The position numbers and the translations under genes are program-made. A stretch of 41,345 nucleotides of DNA, taken from Gemmatimonas sp. (GTDB lineage Bacteria; Gemmatimonadota; Gemmatimonadetes; Gemmatimonadales; Gemmatimonadaceae). Within the stretch, counting starts at the first letter, position 1. Every line of letters begins with the position of its first letter. Shown here in pieces: positions 17,022 to 24,165 of the stretch. Under the pieces are notes generated by a model, which made no database searches, was not told the origin of the DNA, and was given only the letters and a program-made list of their open reading frames with translations. The stretch is from assembly GCA_011390805.1 (NCBI GenBank), contig JAABRT010000027.1, forward strand, positions 1 through 41,345. Direction: 5' to 3'.

Positions 17022-17986
17022 GCGGCGGCCCCGGCGCGACGCGCCGCAAACCATGCATACGTTTCAGCCAATCCGTCATCGATAGACTTGGCCGGCGACC
17101 AGCCCAGGGTCTCGCGCACCTTTGATGTGTTGAGCGCTGAGCGTGCGAGCTCACCAGCGCGGGCCGGCGCATGCTCAATCGGCGTGTCGCTGCCGGCCGC
17201 CCGCTGAAGCGACGCGGCCAACGCATTCACTGAGGTTTCCACACCGGTGCCGATGTTGAAGGCACGCGCGTCAAGACGGGCGGCCGGTGGCAACACCGCG
17301 CCAGCGGCCAGCACGTTCGCCGCCGCCACGTCGCCCGCGAACACATAATCGCGTGTTTGCGTGCCGTCACCGAATACCGTGAGCGCACGACCGTCGAGCA
17401 ATCGATTGCAGAAAATCGCCACCACGCCAGCCTCGCCATGTGGGTCCTGTCGCGGGCCGTACACGTTGCCGTAACGCAGTGCAACGGTGTCGATGTGATG
17501 CACGCGCCCGTAGTACGCGAGGTAGTACTCCACGGCCAGTTTCGCGATCCCGTACGGCGCCTCGGGGTCTTTGCTGAACGTCTCGCTGCTGGGTGGCGGA
17601 TCAAAGTCGCCGTACAGCGCGCCGCCCGTGCTGGAAAAAATCACCCGTGTTTTTGGACTTGCCACGCGGATGGCTTCCATGAGGTTGAGCGTGCCCAGAA
17701 TGTTGATACGCGCATCAAAGGCCGGATCTTCTACGCTGCGGCGCACATCGATTTGCGCCGCCAGATGACACATCACATCAAACCCACCGCTGCGCACCAG
17801 CGCGGCTGCGTCTTCGCTGACGATGTCACCCTCAACAAAATGAGCCGCCGACGGAATGTTTTCACGCCGGCCGCTCGACAGGTTGTCGAGGATTGTTACG
17901 TCATAGCCTGCTGCCAGCAGGGTGTCAGCCACGTGGGAGCCGATAAAGCCGGCGCCGCCGGTGACCAGTGCACGCTTGTCAGCCAT
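17018..17986 (-). CDS. NAD-dependent sugar-nucleotide epimerase (GalE-like extended SDR)
   Basis: This 322-residue extended short-chain dehydrogenase has the NAD-binding GGAGFIG motif (residues 10-16), an acidic residue after beta-2 (LDNLSSG), and the catalytic Y145-x3-K149 pair. The Ser/Thr region is FSSTGGALYGD and the substrate-domain segment is RYGNVYGPRQDPHGEAGV. It probably interconverts UDP-sugars (UDP-glucose or UDP-GlcNAc 4-epimerase) for envelope polysaccharide; the exact substrate cannot be read. It is the first gene of the tol block and its TGA overlaps the tolQ start. The 160 bases upstream contain a TATGAT box (18093-18098, minus) but no matching -35. Confidence 0.88.
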   Translation of the reverse strand: MADKRALVTGGAGFIGSHVADTLLAAGYDVTILDNLSSGRRENIPSAAHFVEGDIVSEDAAALVRSGGFDVMCHLAAQIDVRRSVEDPAFDARINILGTLNLMEAIRVASPKTRVIFSSTGGALYGDFDPPPSSETFSKDPEAPYGIAKLAVEYYLAYYGRVHHIDTVALRYGNVYGPRQDPHGEAGVVAIFCNRLLDGRALTVFGDGTQTRDYVFAGDVAAANVLAAGAVLPPAARLDARAFNIGTGVETSVNALAASLQRAAGSDTPIEHAPARAGELARSALNTSKVRETLGWSPAKSIDDGLAETYAWFAARRAGAAA

Positions 17987-18146
17987 CTGGTCGCGTCTCG
18001 GGGTAGGGAGTGATGTGGATCAGTCATGCGCTGGAGCGATGCACCTTGGCTGCACATCGCAAGAATGCACGGAATGTACAATCCGCATCACGATCATACA
18101 CCCGTACACCCGCTTCAGAACGTCTCAATACCGCGTCATTGCACAA

Positions 18147-18172
18147 AGGCCCCGCAGAAGTCTGCGGGGCCT
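18147..18172 (-). terminator. Rho-independent terminator of the LysM gene
   Basis: A perfect 12-bp inverted repeat (18147-18158 with 18161-18172, two-base loop, GC-rich) is followed on the minus strand by TTTGTG. It lies about 80 bases after the LysM gene stop and before the epimerase gene, so it separates the two transcripts. The T-tract is short, so some readthrough is possible. Confidence 0.75.
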
Positions 18173-18250
18173 CGTGATATGCGACACGTATTTGCGGTCA
18201 GGACGTGCGTTCACTCCTGCATCAAGCGCATGGTAACCGGCGGGGTGCGA

Positions 18251-19693
18251 TTACGGCGCGCGCCCCACGCGAACCGCCTGCAAACCGGCACGCACCGTGG
18301 GCTGATCCTGATGCATGATGATAGCCGTTGCGCCGAACTCCGTCACACGCACCACGCGCACGCTGGCTACGCGAGTCTGTGAATCCTGTCCGGACACCAG
18401 ATCAAAACGATCGCCTGCCTCGAGCCCGTCCTGAGACGCCAACACGAGATACGAGCGCAAGCTTGGCAACAGCTGGCCGTCAGCCACCCAGCGCACTGTT
18501 GTCTGCAAGGGGGCAACATCAGTCGCAACCGGCGCCTGCGGCGCCTCGACAAACGGCACCACCGCCTGCCCTTCGGTGATTACGTCGTAGAGCTTGGAGA
18601 CACGCGCCAGCGCAGCCCCGCCGTTGGGTTCGGCAACCGTCAGAATGCCAATGGGCATGGCCAGTCGCACACCGTCGCCCAGATCAGCGCCCGGTGCGAT
18701 CACCAGGAGTTGTGTGCCCGGGACAGCGTCTACCCCTTCGGGCGCCACAAACTCCACCAGATCGCGCGTCTGCATGCGCTGCGGCACGCTCGACTTCACC
18801 GCCGACGACTGCGCGCGGCGACCCACGCGACCCGTTGATTTCCACACATCGGCACTCACCGCAAATGGCGCGGCGGCAAACTCACCCTCCCGTCGACCAG
18901 CCGGCTCGACAAAGCGCTCGTCACCACCGAGATCAATCGTGCCCTGCATGGTGTCGGCGTTAAACGGCTCCGGCCCGAGAAAGATCGTGGTGTTGTCGGA
19001 GCCACGCGCCAGTGCCAGATCGGCCCGACGCACCAGTCCCAGCTTCACGATGCCACGGGTTTCCGACGGGTTTTCACCCATCAGCGTACCGCGCTCAGGA
19101 GCCGCCATCGGCGCCGGACGAGCCGGCTCAGCAACTGTCGCCACTTCGGCCTTTGGTTCAATCTTGGGCTCGGCTTTGGGCTCGGCTTTAGGCTCGGCCT
19201 TGGGTGCCGGCGCTGCCGCGACTGCGACTTCGGCCTTGGCTGTGTTCTTGGGCGCTTCATCAGCCACGGCGGGCTTTACCGCTTCACGCGGCGTTGTACG
19301 CGGCGGCGCTTCGGCCATGGCGGCACGAGCCTGGGCCAATGACGGCGCAGCACCCGGGACGCGCAATACCTGTCCAACTTCGATGCCGCGCTCACCGCCC
19401 TCAGCCAATCCGTTGGTAGCGGCGAGTTCACGCCACTTGTGGCCGTTGCCGTAGTAGCGCGCGGCCAGACTCCAGAGCGTTTCGCCCGGACGCACCGTGT
19501 GCGTGCCCGACGACGACGCAGTGGTCGTGGCGCCAGCAGCCTGTGCGCGCACGTGTGTTGGCCAGGCCAACAGCAGAGCCAGCACAAACGCCAACACCAG
19601 AGGCAAGAGGAGCCGCTGTGCTTCGGCCGCGTCGGACCGTGAATCGGCAACCCGGGCGCGAGGCGCTTGGCGATGGGGGCGAACAGGCAACAT
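18251..19693 (-). CDS. LysM-domain cell-envelope protein
   Basis: This 480-residue protein has an N-terminal positively charged stretch, one hydrophobic segment (about 28-48, ending VRAQA) that acts as signal peptide or anchor, and a LysM domain (about 64-113, HTVRPGETLWSLAARYYGNGHKW...). A Pro/Ala/Glu/Lys linker with PKAE repeats follows, then a 280-residue C-terminal region with no motif I recognise that looks like beta-rich modules (GTQLLVIAPGADLGDGVRLAMPIG, EAGDRFDLVSGQDSQ). LysM binds glycan of peptidoglycan, so the protein probably localises to the cell wall. ATG 19693 has AGAGG seven bases upstream. It is a monocistronic unit ended by the terminator at 18147. Confidence 0.85.
   Translation of the reverse strand: MLPVRPHRQAPRARVADSRSDAAEAQRLLLPLVLAFVLALLLAWPTHVRAQAAGATTTASSSGTHTVRPGETLWSLAARYYGNGHKWRELAATNGLAEGGERGIEVGQVLRVPGAAPSLAQARAAMAEAPPRTTPREAVKPAVADEAPKNTAKAEVAVAAAPAPKAEPKAEPKAEPKIEPKAEVATVAEPARPAPMAAPERGTLMGENPSETRGIVKLGLVRRADLALARGSDNTTIFLGPEPFNADTMQGTIDLGGDERFVEPAGRREGEFAAAPFAVSADVWKSTGRVGRRAQSSAVKSSVPQRMQTRDLVEFVAPEGVDAVPGTQLLVIAPGADLGDGVRLAMPIGILTVAEPNGGAALARVSKLYDVITEGQAVVPFVEAPQAPVATDVAPLQTTVRWVADGQLLPSLRSYLVLASQDGLEAGDRFDLVSGQDSQTRVASVRVVRVTEFGATAIIMHQDQPTVRAGLQAVRVGRAP
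19145..19204 (-). repeat. Five 12-bp units encoding PK[AI]E repeats in the LysM protein
   Basis: Five contiguous 12-bp units (consensus CTCGGCTTTGGG on the + strand) encode five Pro-Lys-[Ala/Ile]-Glu tetrapeptides in the linker between the LysM domain and the C-terminal region. Four of the five peptides are identical while codons differ in a few third positions. Confidence 0.88.
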
Positions 19694-19880
19694 GATCCAA
19701 CCTCTCTGGACGGTGAGAACGCGAGAGAGCTTCGATAAACCCGTGCTGGCTACCGCTTACACTCTCTCATTGAGAGGGACGCCGACACGGTGGCGACCGT
19801 CACGCTCGCACTGTCACTGACTTGGCACTGTGCGTAACGCCAACGAACACCACCGCGGCGGATTCGAACCCGATCGCGCA

Positions 19881-20366
19881 CTAGAACGGCAGATCGTCGT
19901 CTTCGTCCTGCAGCGCGCCGGGGAAATCGGCGAAGTCGTCGCTGCCACCTGATGACGCCTTGCTACCCGCCTTGGCCGGTGCGCTGCTGCGACGCGGCGC
20001 GTCGTCATCGCTACCACCGCTGCGTCCGCCCAGCAGAATCAGCTCGCGCACTTTGATTTCGGTGGTGTACTTGGTCTGGCCGTCTTTGTCCTGCCACTGG
20101 CGGTAGTTGATTTCGCCCTCGACAAAGAGCTTTTCGCCCTTCTTCACATAACGCTCCACCACGTCGGCCAGTCCCGACTTGCCCTGGTTCCACACCACGC
20201 AGCGGTGCCATTCGGTTTTTTCCTGCTTGGTGCCCGACGCGTCGTTCCAGATGTTGCTCGTGGCCAGCGAAAAGGTCGCGACACGGCCACCATTGGACGT
20301 GCTGCGGATCTCGGGATCGGATCCGACATTTCCGATCAGGGTGGCCTTATTCAGACTGCGACTCAC
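19881..20366 (-). CDS. ssb: Single-stranded DNA-binding protein SSB
   Basis: This 161-residue protein has an OB-fold domain (residues 1-110, starting SRSLNKATLIGNVGSDPEIR and with TEWHRCVVWNQGKSGLADVV), a Gly/Ser/Asp-rich linker and the acidic DDDLPF tail that recruits replication and repair partners. It coats single-stranded DNA as a tetramer. The start is GTG at 20366, decided by a full AGGAGG (20371-20376) four bases upstream; an upstream ATG at 20429 would add a non-conserved leader. It stands alone between rimI and the LysM gene. Confidence 0.95.
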   Translation of the reverse strand: MSRSLNKATLIGNVGSDPEIRSTSNGGRVATFSLATSNIWNDASGTKQEKTEWHRCVVWNQGKSGLADVVERYVKKGEKLFVEGEINYRQWQDKDGQTKYTTEIKVRELILLGGRSGGSDDDAPRRSSAPAKAGSKASSGGSDDFADFPGALQDEDDDLPF

Positions 20367-20370
20367 GGTG

Positions 20371-20376
20371 CCTCCT
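20371..20376 (-). promoter_or_regulatory. Ribosome binding site fixing the ssb GTG start
   Basis: A perfect AGGAGG on the minus strand lies four bases before GTG 20366. It is the strongest Shine-Dalgarno sequence near this gene and selects the GTG over the in-frame upstream ATG. Confidence 0.75.
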
Positions 20377-20464
20377 GGCAAACGGGTGAACTTCGGTTGG
20401 CGCACGCATGGTAGCACCTTCACCCCCACAAACTATCACCGATATACGACAGCCTGCATCATTT

Positions 20465-20908
20465 TCATGCCGGCGCGTCCCATCGCATCAGCAGCGCATC
20501 TTCCGTTGGCTTGTCGTAATAGCGAGCCCGCCTGCCGATCACCGTAAATCCGGCGCTCGTGTACAGTCCGCGCGCTGCCGCATTCGATTCACGCACTTCC
20601 AGATACACCCACCGCACCCCTTCCCCGACAGCGGCCGCCAACGCCGCGTCCAGCAAACGTCGGCCGAGCCCCAAGCCGCGTTCCGTGTCGCGCACCGCGA
20701 TGTTGGCCAGCTCCGCTTCGTCGGCCGCGATCATCATTACCGTGTAGCCCACAATCGTACCTGCACGATCGGCAATCGTGACGCGAGCGGCGGACGCCGC
20801 CAGCAGTTCGCGAAAACCCGATGCCGGCCACGGATCGGAGAAAGCGGCATGCTCGATGTGCGCCATGGCGTACACATCGTCAGGGAGCGCCTTGCGCAAC
20901 ACCACCAC
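20465..20908 (-). CDS. rimI: Ribosomal protein S18-alanine N-acetyltransferase RimI (GNAT)
   Basis: This 147-residue GNAT acetyltransferase has the acetyl-CoA pyrophosphate loop in RGLGLGRRLL (about 78-87), the ELANIAV strand, and the RimI-like VYLEVRESNAAARGLYTSAGF and RRARYYDKPTEDALLM segments. RimI acetylates the N-terminus of S18; the family can also act on other proteins. It lies 15 bases after tsaB, a common neighbour in many bacteria. The start is one of three consecutive GTG codons (20908, 20905, 20902), none with a clear ribosome binding site, so the exact N-terminus is uncertain. Confidence 0.88.
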   Translation of the reverse strand: MVVLRKALPDDVYAMAHIEHAAFSDPWPASGFRELLAASAARVTIADRAGTIVGYTVMMIAADEAELANIAVRDTERGLGLGRRLLDAALAAAVGEGVRWVYLEVRESNAAARGLYTSAGFTVIGRRARYYDKPTEDALLMRWDAPA

Positions 20909-20923
20909 TGTGGCGTTCAGCGG

Positions 20924-21604
20924 CTACCCCAGTGCGCGACCATGAGTCGCTTCCCACTTCACCTGCGCCTCGGCCAGCCGGCCGTACGCCGGCTCCCACG
21001 CATCAAGTATCACCGGTCCCGCCGCCTGCCAATCGCGCAGATACGGCAACAGTGTCGCGCGTGGATGTGTATCGGTCTTGGCATCGGCGTGCACAAGCGT
21101 GCGGCCTTGGGCGAACTCCGCCAGGTCGCGTGTCATGACGCGCACCACGTCGGCATGTACCGTGACCGTGTGATCTGCTGCGACATCGAGCAGCTGCGCA
21201 AAGCACTCATCGCGCAGTGCGTCGGTATACACGCAATACGCAGCGGTGGAAAGCGGCTGCTCATCGTGCGCCGACACCAGCGCCAGCGACGGTACAGCGA
21301 ACAGCGGCACATCAAGCCCGAACGCCAGCCCTTTGGCAAACGCTGCGGCTATACGCAACGACGTAAAACTGCCCGGCCCCTGCCCACACACGACGGCGCT
21401 GACTTCACGAACCGAGAGGCCGGCCTGCTGCAGCAGCGGAGCAAGCGCGGGGGTGAGCATGTCATCACGTCCGCGACCCATCGCGACAGCCACATTCGCG
21501 ATTACTGTATCGCCGTGCAATACGGCCAGCGACCCCGCGTCGCACGAGGCTTCGACTACCAGAATCACATCGTGAGCGGCGGAGGACACAGGGTTGCACA
21601 GCAT
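20924..21604 (-). CDS. tsaB: tRNA threonylcarbamoyladenosine biosynthesis protein TsaB
   Basis: This protein of about 226 residues belongs to the ASKHA family, with the VVCGQGPGSFTSLRIAAAFAKGLA signature and an N-terminal VILVVEAS strand in place of the more usual ILAIDTS. TsaB scaffolds TsaD and TsaE for t6A37 formation in ANN-decoding tRNAs. tsaE is in the same window (28401-28856); tsaD is not visible. I chose ATG 21604; TTG 21613 (in frame) and GTG 21568, which would begin right at the first strand, are alternatives. The MATP-lid region is short and the C-terminal part is weakly conserved, as usual for TsaB. Confidence 0.9.
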   Translation of the reverse strand: MLCNPVSSAAHDVILVVEASCDAGSLAVLHGDTVIANVAVAMGRGRDDMLTPALAPLLQQAGLSVREVSAVVCGQGPGSFTSLRIAAAFAKGLAFGLDVPLFAVPSLALVSAHDEQPLSTAAYCVYTDALRDECFAQLLDVAADHTVTVHADVVRVMTRDLAEFAQGRTLVHADAKTDTHPRATLLPYLRDWQAAGPVILDAWEPAYGRLAEAQVKWEATHGRALG

Positions 21605-21643
21605 GCCGCACAATCTCTCACTCCACTGCCATACACAAGGGCA

Positions 21644-23143
21644 TCACGCGATACGCCGTTGGGCCTCACGCAGCGGGATGATACCCGGCACTTCCACCAA
21701 CGGTTGATCTGACGTTTGCGCGATCGCGGCGAAGGTTCCGTCACGGGCCAGCGATTCAGCGGTGTCAAACAGATCGCGATCAAAGGCCGTCCCCACATCT
21801 TTGCGCATGATGCCCAGGATCGTGTCCACGGGTAGCCCCGCGCGATACGGCCGGTCTGCGGAGAGCGCTTCATACACGTCTGCCAGCGACAGAAGACGGG
21901 CCGTCTCGTTGAGCACGCTTTCACTCAGTCCCCACGGATAGCCCCCCCCGTCGAGCCGCTCATGGTGCAGTGAGGCCGACGCGGCAATCGGTGCAAAGGC
22001 GGGCACGTGGCGCAAAATCTCCCACGTCCACTTGGGATGATTCTGAATGACTGTGCGCTCCGCGGGGGTGAGCTTGCCGGGCTTGTCGAGAATGCGATTG
22101 GAGATGCCCAGCTTGCCAAGATCGTGCAGGAGTCCGGCACGCAACACTTCACGTACGTATTGCGGCGACCGTCCGGCACTGCTGGCCATCGCCGCAGCGT
22201 ATCGGGCCACATTGGTGGAGTGCTGGCCGGTAAACGGGGACTTCGCATCAATGACCGACGCAAATCCCTGTGCGATGGCGTCAAGGCGGTCGTCGGTGGC
22301 CATGGTGGGGACTGACGTGGGCTCCAGTGCAATGACCGCGTCCTGCAGACCATCCTGATCGGCCAGCGCGTGCCACAGCGCAGCGTCATGTTTCCACGTC
22401 AGCACGATGTCTGCAAACTGCGGATCGAACCACCGGCCACGGCGATCGCGAACCATGCGCATACCGGCGTCAAGACCTTCTTCCGTCACGTACGCTTCAA
22501 GCGTTTGCGCGAGCAGCAGAATACGTGACAGCATCGGGATCTCTGACCCGGATATTCCCGTAGGATGTCCCAGTCCGCACCACTGTTCGTCAACAAAGGC
22601 AATTGCTTCCGACGATTGACGCGGGAAACCCAACTGCGCCGCGATTGCCGCGCCACGTTCGCAACGCGCCTGGATAATGTCACGCGTCATGTCGGGCGTG
22701 CGCGCGATCATGAGAAAATGTCGCAATCGCGCCAGCGGAGAGCGGCCTACGCCACAGTTTTGCGCCGTCCGCATGGCCAGCTTCCAGCGATCCTGCCAAT
22801 CAACGAAGCGCATGTTGCGCTTGACATCCTGATCGTCGGATCCAAAGAGCGCTGCCATGCGCGCCGCGTTGCTGGAGCATCCGGCATCCTTGAGCAGTGC
22901 CGCGTAGTACAACGCTTCGAGCTCACCTTCCGAGAGCCCAACGGCGCGACCGAGCCGCATGGCGAGCACACACGTGCGCAGAGTATGTCCGGGGCGCTGA
23001 CCCTCAGTGAGATCGAGCGCGAAGGTGAGCGCCGACAGCACTTCGGAGAGTCGCACTGCGGCGTGTGGCCTGACGGCTGCACTGACCGGCGGCGGCACCG
23101 GTCCGGTGGAAAGCCGCGGGATCAGGGATTGAGAGACATTCAC
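21644..23143 (-). CDS. HD-GYP domain cyclic-di-GMP phosphodiesterase
   Basis: The C-terminal half is a full HD-GYP domain: LLHDLGKLGISNRILDKPG with H340-D341, and HHERLDGGGYP with H393-H394, which are the metal ligands and the GYP motif that hydrolyse cyclic-di-GMP. The N-terminal half is a second HD-like domain that seems degenerate: its HD doublet is replaced by LLKDAG, and the later ERxDGxGYP region reads as EQWCGLGHPTG. No receiver, PAS or membrane segment precedes it, so the sensory input is unclear. The start is ambiguous: GTG 23143 (used here) or TTG 23161, neither with a ribosome binding site. It follows lysR by 12-30 bases and is probably co-transcribed. Confidence 0.87.
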   Translation of the reverse strand: MNVSQSLIPRLSTGPVPPPVSAAVRPHAAVRLSEVLSALTFALDLTEGQRPGHTLRTCVLAMRLGRAVGLSEGELEALYYAALLKDAGCSSNAARMAALFGSDDQDVKRNMRFVDWQDRWKLAMRTAQNCGVGRSPLARLRHFLMIARTPDMTRDIIQARCERGAAIAAQLGFPRQSSEAIAFVDEQWCGLGHPTGISGSEIPMLSRILLLAQTLEAYVTEEGLDAGMRMVRDRRGRWFDPQFADIVLTWKHDAALWHALADQDGLQDAVIALEPTSVPTMATDDRLDAIAQGFASVIDAKSPFTGQHSTNVARYAAAMASSAGRSPQYVREVLRAGLLHDLGKLGISNRILDKPGKLTPAERTVIQNHPKWTWEILRHVPAFAPIAASASLHHERLDGGGYPWGLSESVLNETARLLSLADVYEALSADRPYRAGLPVDTILGIMRKDVGTAFDRDLFDTAESLARDGTFAAIAQTSDQPLVEVPGIIPLREAQRRIA

Positions 23144-23173
23144 ACAAGCCAAACGAACCAAAGCGTGCCACAG

Positions 23174-24061
23174 TCACGCACCGCCATCCCGATCAGCAAT
23201 CAGTTCGCGCAGCAACGGATTGGGAAAGCGCCGAGAGAGCGTGACCGCGTAGAATGTCTCGCTCAACTGCGGGAACTGGTCGGCCACCATGAGCAGTCCG
23301 GAATCCAGCTCATCCTGCACAACAATGGGCGGCACCACAGCCAACCCGACGTCAGCGCGCGCGAGCAGTCGCATCATGGCCATGTCATCAACCTCCGCGG
23401 CAATGCGCGGACGGATCTCCAGCCGATCCAGCAGCGCATCCACACCAGTCCGGATACTGCTGCCAGCCGTTGGCAGCACGAGCGGCTCCCGGGACAACAG
23501 GGCCTTCAGCGACGCCTCCTTGCCGATCCGGTCCGGGTGCCCCACGAGGCTCACCGGCTGCTCCGCAATCGGATGCGCAATCCAGGCGGTGGCCGCGTCG
23601 CGCGGCGTGGGCGAGTTCACCAACACCACATCAAGCCGATGCGCCTCGAGACTTTGCAGCAGTTCACCTGGCGTGCCCGACCGCACGACGATTTCCACAT
23701 CGTCGCGGAATAACAGCGGGCGAAGAAAGGCGATTTGAAAGTTGCGCGACAGCGTGGCCAACGACCCCACACGCAACACGAGGCGACGCCCCGCTGGACG
23801 TTCCTTGAGCGTACCCATCATCTCCTCGCCGCTGGCGAAGATCACATCGGCGTAATCCAGCGCAATGCGCCCCGCCTCGGTGAGCAGAAGCTGGGTTCCG
23901 CGCCGTTCAAAGAGTGCGTGCCCGATCTGCTGCTCAAGCTTCTTGATCTGAATAGAGACGGCCGACTGCGAAATGCCCAGTCGTTCGGCGGTGCGCGTCA
24001 GGTTTCCTTCGTGCGCGACAGCCCAGAAATAGCGCAGGTGATTGTAGTTGAGTGAGGACAT
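23174..24061 (-). CDS. LysR-type transcriptional regulator (NhaR-like), putative regulator of dabBA
   Basis: This 295-residue protein has an N-terminal winged helix-turn-helix (about 5-62, NYNHLRYFWAVAHEGNLTRTAERLGISQSAVSIQIKKLE) and a periplasmic-binding-protein-like effector domain (about 92-290). The opening NYNHLRYFW and ALFERRGTQLLLTEAGR resemble NhaR-like regulators, which are often found beside DUF2309/NADH-dehydrogenase-5 pairs. It is transcribed divergently from dabB across a 104-bp gap holding a palindrome. Its predicted -10 box ends only 6 bases before the ATG, so the message would start at or next to the A of ATG, and there is no ribosome binding site. Autoregulation and control of dabBA are inferred. 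Confidence 0.9.
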   Translation of the reverse strand: MSSLNYNHLRYFWAVAHEGNLTRTAERLGISQSAVSIQIKKLEQQIGHALFERRGTQLLLTEAGRIALDYADVIFASGEEMMGTLKERPAGRRLVLRVGSLATLSRNFQIAFLRPLLFRDDVEIVVRSGTPGELLQSLEAHRLDVVLVNSPTPRDAATAWIAHPIAEQPVSLVGHPDRIGKEASLKALLSREPLVLPTAGSSIRTGVDALLDRLEIRPRIAAEVDDMAMMRLLARADVGLAVVPPIVVQDELDSGLLMVADQFPQLSETFYAVTLSRRFPNPLLRELIADRDGGA

Positions 24062-24067
24062 GCAATC

Positions 24068-24096
24068 ATTCTATAAGGGAGATCGGTTTATTTCAA
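24068..24096 (-). promoter_or_regulatory. Predicted lysR promoter (leaderless mRNA)
   Basis: On the minus strand TTGAAA (24091-24096) and TAGAAT (24068-24073) are 17 bases apart; both match the sigma-70 consensus in five of six positions. The -10 box ends six bases before ATG 24061, placing the expected transcript start at the A of the start codon. Confidence 0.6.
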
Positions 24097-24109
24097 ACAT
24101 TATATTTGA
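24093..24109. promoter_or_regulatory. Palindromic operator candidate (LysR box) between lysR and dabB
   Basis: TCAAA-N7-TTTGA is a perfect 5-bp inverted repeat with an AT-rich spacer. It is located in the only non-coding stretch of this divergent pair. Its left half overlaps the predicted -35 of lysR and its right half overlaps the predicted -35 of dabB, the geometry expected for a LysR-type autoregulator. LysR binding is inferred. Confidence 0.6.
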
Positions 24110-24134
24110 TAGAACTGTCCGATCTGTTTAGGTT
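24106..24134 (+). promoter_or_regulatory. Predicted dabB promoter
   Basis: TTGATA (24106-24111) and TAGGTT (24129-24134) are separated by 17 bases and lie about 30 bases before the dabB ATG. The -35 box is near consensus and the -10 box is weak, as expected for an activator-dependent promoter. The ribosome binding site GGAG is at 24156-24159. Confidence 0.45.
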
Positions 24135-24165
24135 CGCCTCATCAACCTTCCAGTCGGAGTCCTGA

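Noticed and set aside
18093-18098. TATGAT -10 box upstream of the epimerase gene (minus strand)
   Set aside because: The hexamer is good but no acceptable -35 lies at 16-18 bases, so I did not list it as a promoter.
19850-19875. tRNA T-loop-like GGGTTCGAATCC on the minus strand after ssb
   Set aside because: The flanking bases do not form a 5-bp T stem beyond two pairs, and no acceptor, anticodon arm or CCA end can be folded around it.
20408-21712. 434-codon + strand frame opposite rimI, tsaB and the end of the HD-GYP gene
   Set aside because: The opposite strand carries three recognisable genes; this frame is Arg/His-rich with no motif.
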